Shown: one piece after another, positions 10,617 through 22,074 of the stretch
Layout: each line of letters starts with the position of its first letter
How positions within the stretch are numbered: the first letter of the stretch is position 1
Origin: Undaria pinnatifida
Taxonomy: Eukaryota; Sar; Phaeophyceae; Laminariales; Alariaceae
Direction: 5' to 3'
Length of the DNA: 64,000 nt
Assembly: GCA_012845835.1 (NCBI GenBank)
Contig: JABAKD010000002.1
Location: 19,614,629-19,678,628 of the forward strand
Made by a program: the position numbers and the translations under genes
The notes under the pieces: generated by a model
Databases searched by the model: none
What the model was told of the DNA's origin: nothing
The model's input: the letters and a program-made list of their open reading frames with translations, nothing else

Positions 10617-13600
10617 TACCGCTGCTGCTACTGCTGCTACTACTACAGTAGTTGTACTGGCATTAAACAGACCCTAACCCCCATACACCGAGTTGGGGTT
10701 GGGGGGGTACCCCCGTTTTCGCTACAATGCTGGCTTGGCTTGGCGTGACAAACAATCATATACATTATGGCGGTACACTTCGTATATCGCGAAATCAAAA
10801 AGTACAAACGCGTAGGACGGACAAAGGAATGCGCTAGCCAATTGCGCGTGCGCCCCCGAGCCACCGAAGTAAAAGGCCCGAAAAATGACTCAAAGGGCGT
10901 CACTATTAATAGTACATTACTACCACCGCAGTAGTATTGGTCATAAAGCCCTTAATTGAAGTGACTATTATTAATAGTATAAACAATGTAAACATAATGA
11001 TAATGTAAGAATTTAAATAATGAATCCCCTTATTAAGTGACTATTACCATAAGTGACTTAGTATTATTAGTATCCCCCTATATAGTATGATACCGTAGCC
11101 TTGGTTATAAAGCCGTTGACAACAACAACAGCAGTGAGCAATCATCCTTCGCACGAGTGGCCTTGAGCCGCTGATATAAGATGCCCTAAGACTGTTCCCC
11201 CTATCTGTGCCAAGAAAGTAGGCACAAGGTTCACAAGTCCGCCTCACGACTATTATTAACAGTTCTTAGTAGAATGCAGCTCACCCAATATGCGATTCCC
11301 CGAATACCTCACGGCGATTTGCACTTGGTGTACGTGATGTCTGCCTGATCGGTGGAAACCCGACGTGCCCCGTCCCGGCATAGTAGGGATGCGAGGGTCT
11401 GTGGTCATACGACTACGGCCATGCATGAAATGAGCACCCCCCCCCCCCCCTACGGTGATTACGCCACCGCTACCGTACCCTTGGTCCCATGATGATCTTA
11501 CCCCGGCTTCCTTGTCACCCCCACGCTCCCTGCTCGTTGTTGGCTCGTACGCTATTATATAGCTGAACTACTTCGCCTTCAAGAAGGTCGGCGGGAAAGG
11601 CGCAAAGCAGGTCAGTGAGGGGCGGAATGTTGTGGCGCAAAATTATGACAAGAAGAGGAGTTAAGTATACTGTAACAAAATTGTTGAAGGTGACGCATCG
11701 GTTAGGAGTCAAAAGAGCTAGTTACAAGGGAGATTACCATGTTAATATTTTTTGGTGAGGTATTCAGTCTGACTGGCAACTTTTGCCTGGTGGTCTGAAG
11801 TAATATATCATGGATTTCCTTCTGCATGTGAATTGTATGATTAGAACAAGCGCTACGCTTTGTCAGATGGGAAATTGACTACACATACATACTAATATTA
11901 TCTGGATAGGCCGAAAAGGGTACAGCAGCTGGGAATGGAACTTTTTTTTAGCTACGAACGTCTAACTTTGAAAAGGATCTAGGTTGTTGCGAAATATTTG
12001 TGGGAGCCCACGATAGACGCGTTCGAGCAAAAACGTGACGAGTGCATTCATTTACAATGTATTCTTGGTACTCTAAACTACTGCATGCTGTGCTTTAAAA
12101 AGCCGATTCTATTGGCGCCCATTTTGGCCATCAAATAGCTTCCTCTGTAGATATCGTGCATATCTATGCCGTGGTCCTCTCCCGTTTTTATCGCATCCAG
12201 TTAGTTGAATAACTTACTACGTGTATTATTGTGCTTTGCAGTCATAATAATTTAAAGCTACTACTACTTACTGTAGTCCAGAGGCACATACACTGGAGGA
12301 TTCCCAATAGTGCCGGTATATGCCAGCCCAATATACCGACCGTACAGTAATAATGAGGGCACCGCAGCTATTGGGAATTGACTAAGCCTACGGTATTGTC
12401 GTATCATCCCCCCAATTTTACTACAGTCGTGTTTAAGCATTCACACGACGAGTGACTTTGTACCTCACTGACAAAAATGTACCAGGTGAAGTATTTGGCG
12501 CAGCGTGGCTTACCATTCCAGTCAGTGCGGATTCATACCGCAAGAATTAAGCCGATCATATCTCCCGAAATGCGGCGCCCCTTGCTGCCCCGACGTCATC
12601 ATTCGATGGTCCTTTGCAAACAAGAAAATATACGACGGCATTTTGATTCATGGCATCCTTCCTCGTGACGAGCAGCCAAGAAACGTTCGTTAAAGAAAAA
12701 CGCTGGTTTTGGAGGGGAGCTATCGTAGAATCAGTCATGCTTCGTATTCGATTAGTAGTGCAAGCGTGACTATCCTACATGTAAATCGTTGTATATATGT
12801 TCTGCATTTATTTCACCAAACGCACTGTTTGTGCTGTTCAATTGTTTCTCGCGTACATGGAACTTTTAGCGTATTCCTAGGTGGATGTTCGGTTCAACCC
12901 ATTATAAGGGTATTAGCTAGAGCCCATCATGTTAGGAACATCATAACCTGGATCGATGACGAACATTCTCTTTCATTGACGCATGGGACACGGAGATTTA
13001 GTCTGATCGAGTCCGACGAAGGTTACTTTTACTGCGAGGGGGTAGTCTACCCGGTTGCAACTCTATGCGTGGCACCGTGCGTGCAAATTTTTGCGTTTGG
13101 GCGCTTCAAGCCAAACGACATGGTACAGAAGGGCTTCGGCAAGAACGGACGTCAGTTCCTGTAATAACCCGGCGTTGTCTTACGGGCCAGTTAAAGTGAC
13201 AGCGCGCACTGGGTAGGACGTGAGTAGGTAGACTGACCTGCAAATAGTCTTGAATCATACTGCCTATTCGCTTAGCCGTGCGTGGTGTGATCCCACTTTT
13301 CATTTTCCTGCAACTGCGCTTGCCTTTCCCAGCTATGCCGTGAGGTTGTCGTAGACCCCATGTATGTTATGTAACGCGAGCTACACTTGCACTGAGATCC
13401 AATGCACAACGACTGAGTTAGCAGTAGGCACCATTGGGTTTCTGGCTTGAAGGGTTCGACCTCATGTTCGACACGCAACCCGTAATTGGGTTTTGCCAAT
13501 TTTTTTGTGACGCGTGACGGCCTTGTTTTGGTATCGAGTACCCCCAGAGAAGAAACGTCGCTTGCAGAGGGCGCTAAAGAATCCCTACGTATGATAGCCG

Positions 13601-14954
13601 AATATCGCTAAGGTTAAACTTGGTGGTTGCGCAATTCCTGGCTTGGGCGAACGATGTCATTGTGCTTTGGTGTGGATCCTTATTCGTCGCGATTGGAACT
13701 CGCCAACGAAAATAAAATATTTAAAATATCAATTTCGAGGCAGCTGATTCCTTTATTTAGGGGGAGGTCTTAAGCCAAAAAAGGGCTCTCCAGACCAATA
13801 TTCGAAAAACGGATTCGTTTGTTCGTATCCACTTAGTAACCCACACGACGGTCGCCTCAACGATTTTTCGATTTTCAAGGTTCATCGTCCTGGCACACCC
13901 CCAGACGAACATCACTGACCATCGCTCATCACCCTTTCAACACTCACGAAGTTTCAGCTCATTTAGCGCGGCCTGTGCCTAGTTGTTGTGCTGGTGTCGG
14001 CAACGTGTGCACCTTCTCAAGTTTGGAGGCGTCAAAACGCAGTCAATTTATACTAGTATATAGACTATGTCATTTCCCGTCTTTTTCCCTCACCGGCTCG
14101 AATGCTCCACTCACTATCCACGAGAATCACATTGCATGACCAAATATCGCTTAAATTAAGTGGGTCATTTGGAGCAGCACGAATGCTGGTTCATCGAGCT
14201 ATACGAATCAGCCCGTGCTGCTGGGGTAGGGGATGTCTTTCTCGTTCTCTCCTAGAGGCTATATGCTTTGCTGACTCGTTCACATTTCCTGCTTTTCGTA
14301 TTCAGTACGCTGCTTGCAGTATAGAGTCAGCAATCTGCGTTATTGCACACATTCATCCATCTAGTTATTTCCCCTTTCTTTGGTGTCCTGCATATTGTGG
14401 TGTATCACCCCTACTTATTTTGTCCACCGCCGCAAACAGAACAACTCTCTAAAGGACAAGCACGGCGACAAATACAGTCGGCACGCAATTCAGGCGGCAG
14501 GCCGATTTGTCCCCCGAAATGCGAGGCAGCGTAGCCATCGTTGTGAGTTTTTGTCCAAAGGTCTGTCTCACGTGATGGTGCGCCTGTCAGGTTTTCAGTG
14601 GGGCAGTGCTCTCCATGGTTCTGTTATTTCGTTCGTTCGATATGCTCCAGAATGAAACAATGGTGCATGTCAAGGGAAGCAGTTTTGCTCTGCAGTTTTT
14701 GCTGTCTGACAATTTAAGTGCAGCTGGAGCTCTCCAACAGCGAGAACGCCAACTTAGAATACGGTACAAACATCCTGCATTAAAAACACGTGAATGAGGC
14801 ACCAGAAATACGCGTTGCCGTTCAGTGCTTTTCGCAGTTAATTGTGCCTATCGCCACGGAGAAGGTTTCCTGAATTTCTTCCTCACCACGGGCCCCACCT
14901 TTGTTGCCTGCTTTTCCGCGCCTGTTGTCGGCGGTGTTGATGGTGATGGTGTGG

Positions 14955-14989
<35 letters not shown>

Positions 14990-17775
14990 CCGTATATACT
15001 CGTCGACCAGCCTGGGGTCTTCCACAACGCAGACCTTGAGGTGAGAGGACACGAGTTATTTCTGCTTGTCATGTCCGACTCGATGCGCTGTGTTTCCTAC
15101 TGACGTCAAAGTGAGAGGTCCGTACCTCTTGCAATATCACACCATATGTTGTACGAACACCCGGACAAGCCGAAAAGTGCCGGAATGGTTCCATGACGTA
15201 GCTAATGCATAGGTGTCGACTGCACGTCTACCATGACCACGGTACATTTCCGTGAAGAGCCTATTGTTTACCTGGAAGTGGTTAAACTTCTTTCGCAGGG
15301 CAGTCTCTCTTTCAATTGTGAACACGAATGAGCATCGTTAGGAACAACAACAGCGAGGAAACGCGAGCTTTAGAGGCTGCGCAGTATGAAGTACACGTCC
15401 CGTCTCACGCCCGCCGAGTTAAGTAATCGACACAGTAAACCGGCTAAATTTGCTGCTAGAAAGCTTGGAATGACATCGCAGGTTGCGTTTTCAGCGAATT
15501 CACGACGTTAGACGTTGTGATTACGCGTAACGTGTTCAGAGAACACGACTTGGACTTGTGTGTCTGGGTAAACACGGCGCGGGGTCGAGATTCCCCAGCG
15601 CTGAAACGCAAGAGCCCAGAGGTGCAATAGATTGCGAGCTCAACTGGGGTAACTCGTATTATCAAGCCTACCCTATGCGTTTCGAGCCAATCGAATGGTT
15701 CAATCCAAACATTGACATACACATCCGGCGCATTCACGGTAAGTCCCGAGATTCAACGACGAGTGGACCTCATCAATCACGCATGTTACGCATCACAGTT
15801 GTAGGCGATATGGGCAGCAGTATGCAGAGTGACCCCCTTAACCTTGACGGTCTGCTACCACATACACATCCGGCGCATTCACGGTAAGTCCCGAGATTCA
15901 ACGACGAGTGGACCTCATCAATCACGCATGTTACGCATCACAGTTGTAGGCGATATGGGCAGCAGTATGCAGAGTGACCCCCTTAACCTTGACGGTCTGC
16001 TACCACATATCGTAAAAAGGCAGGTCGCTGCTCACTAGCATCGTTCCCCCGACAAAAGGTGTATAGGTATTCGTAGAATGGCTGCATCTAATAGGATACA
16101 TCGACGAGCCATGCCACGGACTCCATGAGCTCGCAAGGAAACGCCGTTCGACGGGGTTGGCGGCGACACGATATGTTTGTAAGCAGCAGTAATATCCTAG
16201 TACGCGAACCTAAAACACGTATTATTATGCCGAATAACTCCCGTTCGTGCTGTATTTCTCCAGCCATTCACTTGTTGTCGGTTGTCCTGTGCTCCGTCTC
16301 CCGGCGTGCAGGGAAAAGAGGTCGAAGCCATAATTTCTCTCAAGCGCCGAACGTCCGTCAAACCCGACGAGGAGTCGACTACAGCCGCCAAGAACGAACC
16401 GCCGCGCTTGCCTCGGAGTACCGGATTTTCTGTCTTTGCCCGCGAAGCCGCCGTCGCCAGCGCGTTTGCTGCACTTGTTGCCAGTGGCTCCCGCGCCCAC
16501 AACAGGGTACCACCACCACCTACTACAAGGTCTTCTTACACCTCGAGCACTTTACTGCCCCCCTCCTCGATGACAATCGATGCACAGTCTCGCGTAGCTG
16601 TGACACCTACAAATGCCGACATCCATGGATACGCTAGAGGTTCTCGCGCTTTGGCGACCGGCAAAAACGACTGCGACGTTGAGTGTAGGCATGGCTGGTG
16701 CTCCTTTGACGCGCGCGGCACAAACGATGCCAATTGTGTGCCTTCGGTATCTTGCACTACGCGCAACAGTAATGGCACGGTCGACCGTAGCGGGTTTCGG
16801 GAGGACAACGTTGGTGGGAGTAGCGATCGCCCGAGCGACGGCGCTTCGAATTCGGGTGCTTCTCCGGCCAAACGCAAACTCGGTGAGCACTTCGAAGATG
16901 GTGCAGTTGCAAACGAAGGACTGGAAACCAAGCGGGTTTGCCGCCACCGCGGTTGTTACTGCTCAAACATGACCGGTCTTCGGAGCAACGGGTCCCACAG
17001 GGCTGTGGTCTCTGGGGGCAGCGACGGCAACACTCGTGCTGCCGGCGAAGAAGCGTCACGTCAGCTGCTCAGTCTCGCCAAGACTAAGCTCCAGCAGCAT
17101 CCCCGTGCTCTGCTCGAAGATCGTGCCCATCTCGGAGTACCAGGTCCCAGCCGCGAAGACAGGTCAGGCTTCGTGTTCGGGTATGACCATGGTCGCGACG
17201 GTGTTCGCCCTGGGGCCCCGTCCTCCTCACGAAAGTCGATATTTTCGGCCATCCTCCCACTCTCCGGGCTGGCGTGGCGTGTACAACCGGTCACGCCCTG
17301 CACCGAACCCACTGCCTTTGTCGAGCCGCCTTCGACCGGAGGGTGCAGTCTCGGGCCGGAGATGGTCATGGCGGTGGCGACGGGACGGTCACTGGGGACC
17401 GGCAGCTTCCTACGCGGCACCTGCGCCAACCTAGACTTCTCCGCGCACCCAGACCGATCGTTTGCACCTGAGAAGGTGGTCAACACTACCCCGGCAGTCG
17501 GTCGCGGCACGAGCATGAGCAGCACAATCGAGGGAATTGGTGGTAACCGGGGCGTATTTTGCAGCGAGGTTCGGGGAAGCACAATCTCCCCTTTCGGTGC
17601 CGAGGTGACCTTCGGTCCCTTCTGCGCTGTTGAGGGTGACGTTAGTCCGGACTGCCTCGACGAGTGCTTCTTGAGAGAACGCGTTTCGTCGGCGCCTAAC
17701 CAGGAGAGCCTTACCGAGCTTGGAAATGGAGGCAACGACTTTGGCGTCGGGTTGTTCCATGATTACAGCTGCTGA
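7593..17775 (+). CDS. HSF-type (heat shock factor family) transcription factor, five exons
   Basis: Proposed coding exons are 7593-7869, 8486-8580, 11563-11610, 15011-15040 and 16312-17775, total 1914 nt (637 residues plus stop). All four junctions are GT-AG and phases agree (1, 0, 0, 0). The DNA-binding domain covers about residues 71-165: a PPPKFLKGLVQAV helix, then VTVKDHAVLVSEVLPRFFK (the FxxEVLPxxFK-like recognition core), SFLRQ, LNYFAFKKV (the RQLNxYxFxK motif), VFHNADLE, and GKEVEAIISLKRR at the end. HSFs bind nGAAn repeats as nuclear transcription factors. The N-terminus is Gly/Ser-rich; the 475-residue C-terminus is Ser/Gly/Pro-rich with a few Cys clusters and no obvious heptad-repeat oligomerisation region. 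Exon 5 alone is open from 16201 but has no ATG until about 16570, which supports its being an internal-to-terminal exon. The C-terminal part is the least certain. Confidence 0.85.
8486..8580 (+). CDS. HSF gene exon 2
   Basis: The acceptor ATGGCAG precedes 8486, and the donor CGCCAG/GTGACT follows 8580. It completes a Gly codon from exon 1 and encodes the strand plus recognition helix (SEVLPRFFK, then LRSFLRQ). Ends in phase 0. Confidence 0.87.
10557..10652. repeat. CTA/CTG trinucleotide microsatellite
   Basis: A long ACTACT run with interruptions and a short GCTGCTACTGCT segment, inside HSF intron 2. Confidence 0.9.
11292..11460 (+). repeat. Dispersed repeat D, copy 1
   Basis: Shares a run of about 165 bp with the reverse complement of 32340-32505, including ATGTCTGCCTG, CCCGGCAT, GGGATGCGAGGGTCT, GGTCATACGACTACGGCCAT and a poly-C run. 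Noncoding. It lies in HSF intron 2, and its partner lies in a PsbP-gene intron. Confidence 0.8.
11563..11610 (+). CDS. HSF gene exon 3 (48 nt)
   Basis: The acceptor is TATATAG and the donor CAG/GTCAGTGAG. The 16 codons read LNYFAFKKVGGKGAKQ, which continues directly from RQ of exon 2 to give the conserved RQLNxYxFxK block of HSFs. Confidence 0.87.
11611..15010 (+). other. HSF intron 3
   Basis: About 3.4 kb, GT-AG. It holds a short repeat A piece at 12300-12378 with inverted ends (ATTCCCAATAG and CTATTGGGAAT) and the AT run just before exon 4. An open frame at 12709-13164 has no recognised domain. Confidence 0.7.
14957..14984. repeat. AT dinucleotide microsatellite
   Basis: About 14 TA/AT units directly upstream of the 3' splice site of HSF exon 4. 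Length variation here could affect recognition of the micro-exon. Confidence 0.9.
15011..15040 (+). CDS. HSF gene exon 4 (30-nt micro-exon)
   Basis: Lies between GTCGACCAG and GTGAGAGG. Ten codons (PGVFHNADLE) match the F-x-H segment that precedes the last helix of HSF domains. It begins 27 bases after an AT dinucleotide run at about 14957-14984. Confidence 0.75.
15719..16008. repeat. 145-bp tandem duplication
   Basis: Two copies of a 145-bp unit (second copy from about 15864), apparently identical over their whole length, starting at CACATCCGGCGCATTCACGG. They lie in HSF intron 4. Perfect identity in such divergent surroundings implies a recent duplication or an assembly artefact. Confidence 0.9.
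16312..17775 (+). CDS. HSF gene exon 5 (C-terminal exon)
   Basis: The acceptor is CGGCGTGCAG and the stop is TGA at 17773. The first 14 codons (GKEVEAIISLKRRT) close the DNA-binding domain and supply a basic patch that could serve nuclear import. The rest (about 475 residues) is low-complexity Ser/Gly/Pro with Cys pairs such as CRHGWC and CRHRGCYC and no known domain. Other frames are also open here because the exon is GC-rich. Confidence 0.8.
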   Translation, partial: GKEVEAIISLKRRTSVKPDEESTTAAKNEPPRLPRSTGFSVFAREAAVASAFAALVASGSRAHNRVPPPPTTRSSYTSSTLLPPSSMTIDAQSRVAVTPTNADIHGYARGSRALATGKNDCDVECRHGWCSFDARGTNDANCVPSVSCTTRNSNGTVDRSGFREDNVGGSSDRPSDGASNSGASPAKRKLGEHFEDGAVANEGLETKRVCRHRGCYCSNMTGLRSNGSHRAVVSGGSDGNTRAAGEEASRQLLSLAKTKLQQHPRALLEDRAHLGVPGPSREDRSGFVFGYDHGRDGVRPGAPSSSRKSIFSAILPLSGLAWRVQPVTPCTEPTAFVEPPSTGGCSLGPEMVMAVATGRSLGTGSFLRGTCANLDFSAHPDRSFAPEKVVNTTPAVGRGTSMSSTIEGIGGNRGVFCSEVRGSTISPFGAEVTFGPFCAVEGDVSPDCLDECFLRERVSSAPNQESLTELGNGGNDFGVGLFHDYSC

Positions 17776-19800
17776 TGCCAACCGAAGTGTGATCTCCCAG
17801 AATGATGACCGTCGTTCGTTTGAGTGTGTGTATTCTGCTTTGATGCATCATGACTGGTCGGGTATTTTAGGAAAATACAGCACGAGTGCGCACGCACAAC
17901 GCGTCAAAACCCGGCGATGATTGTGAGACGTCCGTAATAGAAGGAGGTAAAATGGACGTAGTGCGTCCACGTATTCACGACTTTTCGTTCGTTAGAACTC
18001 CGTTTTCTGCCTGGTACGTGGTTAATCATCATGCACTAACAAGTCATAATCGAGAGAGAAGAATTAGCAGAAAAGATCGGTTTGCGAGTTGAAACACGCG
18101 TGGCAAGTGGGTTGCCGCGTAATGAATCGAACCGCGCTGGGCTGAGACACAAGGGCGAAAGACTTGGGGGTTTCCAGTTGAATTTATCAAAGCTTGAACA
18201 AAGTCATGTATTGTGCTGCGTATAATATTTGGTCTCGCCTGGAACGCGTTTGGCACGCGGGGCGTCATGGAATCATATGCCAGCACTAGAACAGCTCCCA
18301 GCTTACCTCGGTACACTCAAAGTGTACCGTAGGCAAGTTACGAGTTTGCTCTCTATGTGACGACAACATAGATGTTATGTGTGAGGTAGGACTTTTGTGC
18401 TCACATCAAGGTTTGAAGGCAAGGAGGGAGGGGGGAGAGGGGGGAGGGGATCGAGGTAGCGAGGGTGTTCACCTTTATAGCGCCGACTTCACGCCATGAT
18501 CGGTCACGCGTCATCGCTATGGCGGGAGAAATGTGTCGTTCCTGTATTGTGCTAGGGTGAGCTGTGTTTTGAGTCTTGTCCGGAAGCTCATAAGGAAATA
18601 TTTCCTTGAGGAGTACTGACGTCAGGGGGGGAGTGGTGAGAACACAGTAGTTGTCTTTTGTTGGGTATAAAGATGCACACCGTTTACTTCGTACCGACGC
18701 GATGTCAGGATTTGGGTACATAGGTCAACACAAAAGGCCGGTTTACATGTGGTTTACGCATGAGCAGCAATACTATAGCACTAGTGAAGTGTGAAACAGG
18801 AAGCAGATCGGAGTGGATTGGCGTTCGAACCCCTCCGGAAATCGGTGGTGTTTAACGCACTCGGAGTTTGGTCGGGGATAGGTAGCGACTCGACAAACAT
18901 TGTGCGTGGATGACAACATTATTATGGGGATGTAATCCGTGGAGGAGCCTCCTGCATCGTTGGTGATGTCGCGTTGAATGAATCTCGATATATTACCCGG
19001 CTCCGCTTCTGCGGCCAATGTTGTCGATGTGCATACCCTCTCGTAGAAATAAAAAGGAGGTGCTAAAGAGAAAACATGGTTAAAGTAGGCGCCAGATATA
19101 TTTGAGTGAGAGGATATTTCTACGGGTACAGTATCTCGGTGTATTAGCAATTTATTGTGCCGTGTTCGAGTGAAGAGATGGACACTATTGTGGCCTAGTG
19201 ACTTCGTAGTGGTTATGGGGGAAATTTTGCACGTTTGAGCAATACTGGAAATAGATTAAGTGCGTATGCAGATTGTGTCTTCGAGGTACGAGATGGCTCT
19301 TCAGCTTCCATGACACGGTCTTTTCGCAGGTTCGCGGCTAGGGTGAAGGGACCGACGTTGTCTCCCGTTGCCATTAGGAACATGCGTTTTATGTTTGGCG
19401 AGGTTCTGTATGGTAGAAAACTGGTTCGTTAGACGAAGGACTCCTCTCTGCTGACTGGCGCTCTGGCATCGCTGTGTAGTAGCTGCTGAACGATTCGTGG
19501 TAAAGTAGAGATTGCGAGCATGGCTGGAGGTTTTGAGTCTGTGGGTGCGTTGGCACACCCGAACCAATGACGCCGTGGTTCTTGGCACAGCATCCTAGGT
19601 TATAGGTGTTCGCGGTATTTTCTGCCTCATGTACACACGTAGCGATCTGAGCTATGGTGTTTTGGTTGGGCCCATTATGTAGATGAGTGCATGCAGTACG
19701 AACTATTCGTGGTGGTGACTCGAACAACAGCAAACCGTTGAACCATTGCGCGAGAGTTTGACAGGCACATACACGGTCGATGTAAACAACAGCTCCATCC
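17776..19800. other. No gene recognised downstream of the HSF gene
   Basis: Presumed 3' UTR of the HSF gene, then unassigned DNA. A short open frame at 19235-19432 has protein-like composition but no domain I can name. A purine-rich GGGAGAGG tract lies near 18421-18450. Confidence 0.5.
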
Positions 19801-19810
19801 GTTAAACGTT

Positions 19811-20059
19811 ATGCACGTTCTTTGCGCCCGAAGATGGTGTGAGGGACCGGAGGACGCTATTCACAAAGGAATCACTGTCACGGCTCTGTCATCATCTGCC
19901 TGTAAGCGGAAACGTACTGTGAGTACTATTATTGGTGATATCTCCGCGTGGGTCTCTTGCAGGGCGGCTGCTGAATTGCGCGAGATAGCCCGCAGGAGGC
20001 CAGCGCTACCAGTCGGGGTTAGCCGACAGGGTTCATTAGCTTCAGCTCAGGAGAAGTAG
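19811..20059 (+). pseudogene. Coding-like relic, upstream copy of a diverged duplicated segment
   Basis: About 90 bases at 19960-20050 align with 22080-22175 at roughly 70 percent by eye. The encoded pieces also match: AAELREIARRRPALPVGVSR here, and AALRQIAHRRQALPIGLSR in the other copy. Both are followed by a Pro-Gly-Val/Met-Val-Leu segment in a shifted frame. Protein-level similarity between diverged copies suggests former coding sequence. The family is not recognised with confidence. The downstream copy sits 400 bp before the Fanzor/TnpB-like remnant, so an origin in that element is an inference. Confidence 0.4.
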
Positions 20060-21770
20060 TGAAGAAAGAATTGGAGCTCCGACGCCGGGTGTTGTGTTGA
20101 TTTTCCGTGGCGTCCAACAGAACATGACTGCAGATTAGGCGAGAGGAGGAGAAAGAGTGCTTGGAGCACGCTTGTCACAGCTCAAAACTAAACTGAAAAC
20201 GAAGACCCACGGCAAACAACAGGAACTCGAAGACCCGTGATTTGTTAAGTATTTTCGGAGAAAGGCTGTGAGGTGTCGCACAATATTTTGCTGTGGAATC
20301 CGTATAGTAGATGCAAGGTATGTTTTCATCGGGGATTTGTATATTTCCGTAGCTGCCGTGACGAACCGACGTTTCGACGACCGAGGTGAACGTCTCAACT
20401 CTGCCCTCTCGCCGGTGGAGATAATTCGAGTTTTTCAACCATGATCATGAGTGCTGTTTATCTTACCTAACTGCCGAAGATGTGACAAGCCTCAGACTCT
20501 CGATCATGACCTTCGTTCGTCGGACTATTTTTAGGGTTCCCGATAACATATACGAAACGACATTTTAATCGTGCTGCATATCTGTTAGAAGACAAGCCAG
20601 CCATTATACAATCACTCTGTTCTTCTCGATGGACGTGACCATAATGGTTTACGCTGTATACCCCACTTTCGAGATGGACTGCCCAGTATTGAACAATTTA
20701 TTAAGGATCAGTTTATCGTTCAACAATTTAATACAAACAACTACTAGCAGAAAACGTGTGGTGCTGTTACAAAACTCATATTACCGTAAAAAAAAATGGC
20801 GTAACCCCCGGCGATACAGGTGCCGTCCTGGCGATACAGATGACGACAATCCAGCGATGCCAGAAACGATGCTCACGCAGGCCCAAACGTTTCGATTATG
20901 TTCAGCGATCCCAGAAACGATTCCAGGGACAGCCCTACGCATTTTTGATGTTCCGCGACCCCAGAAGCGATATCCTCGTATTCCTAAACAATGGTGATGT
21001 ACAGCAACCCCAAAACAACGCGTTGTTCCAGCAGCTCTAAACGATCGACGATACAGCAATAATTCCGGAAGTCTTTCTTCCCCGGGCAAGTAATCCGACA
21101 ATTGCTAAGCGCCACCTGGTTCCCAATGACACTTCGGTGGCCCCACGTTGCTATTGCAACGAGTACGGAAGCCCTGGCAGTCTGGCAGTGCCAACAAAAT
21201 CAGCGCTGCAGCGATCCCGCACGTTGTCACTCCGGCAATTCCAAGCCTGGAGCGCTCCCGCGAAACATCTTGTCGGCGACCTCTCGTTGAGGCAACGTGG
21301 TGGCACTTGGGAACAGATTTTTTTCACGAGAAAAAATATGAAGCCTCCAATGTTGTGGCGGTGGTCGACGTGGCCTGTATTATTTTATTAAGGCCTGGAC
21401 GTTGAACAGGCAGCGGTCGTTGTTGCACCAGTCTTCGAAATGACTGAGCTTCGTGCCGCTGAAACACCTAGTACCTCTCAATCAAGGCGTTGGCAAGGCT
21501 GCTATTCCCGTTGAAATCTCCCATGTTTAATCAATTCCTCTGATACGTGGTAGCAGGCCTATTCGCCTGCAATCGATTCGAATATTTACGCTCAGCACCA
21601 TAGCAGCAGCAGTTTCGAACCAGACCGTCACACCCGAAGGCAATGCTGCGAGGTTTACCCGCTTTTCCAGGGCTCAGTCCGGAATATGCACGGTTAGACT
21701 AGTAGTGTACTGTTATTTTTAGTACTTTAGTACCTCACAACAGCCTATCCAGATGACGACGATCGTGGCA
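20060..21770. other. No gene recognised
   Basis: Unassigned sequence with scattered CGATCCCAGAAACGAT-like and GGCGATACAG words at 20800-21000. No domain is identifiable in any frame. Confidence 0.4.
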
Positions 21771-22005
21771 GCCCTACGGAGAGTCGTTGTTGGTGCCCAT
21801 CACAGCAGGAACCCCAAGTAATGATAATCCTGGCAGCTCTGTGGATAACTCGTGCGTGTTGTTCTTCGCAGCGCACAGTTCTCTGGCTAACAGTTTGTCT
21901 TTGCTCGCAGCAGCAGGTCTAGAAGACGACGATCCTGGCAGCACCGTAGAAAATCTTACAGCAGACGCAGCAGCTGGGGTCTCAATCGTAGTCTTCACCC
22001 GATGA
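21745..22005 (+). repeat. Three diverged Asp-Pro-Gly-coding units
   Basis: ATGACGACGATCGTGGCAGC, TAATGATAATCCTGGCAGCT and AAGACGACGATCCTGGCAGC occur at about 21750, 21819 and 21912. In one frame they encode D/N-D-D/N-P/R-G-S followed by acidic residues. They lie upstream of the second copy of the coding-like segment. Confidence 0.45.
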
Positions 22006-22074
22006 TCCTGACGGCTTGCTCGTCTGCGGTGATATTGCAATTCGAGGCTCATAACCTACAAGCGGGATTTCCGC

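Larger units (their letters stand above)
8581..11562 (+). other. HSF intron 2
   Basis: About 3.0 kb, GT-AG. It contains a 228-codon antisense open frame (8718-9404) without any recognised domain, a CTA microsatellite, and one arm of repeat pair D at 11292-11460. No nested gene is supported. Confidence 0.7.

Noticed and set aside
12709-13164. 151-codon ORF tested as the missing HSF exon (QIFAFGRFK resembles the HSF core)
   Set aside because: No acceptor lies at the needed position. Exon 3 at 11563-11610 gives an exact phase and motif match instead.
17061-17735. 224-codon minus-strand ORF
   Set aside because: Shadow of HSF exon 5 in GC-rich DNA; the plus frame is longer and continuous with the HSF domain.
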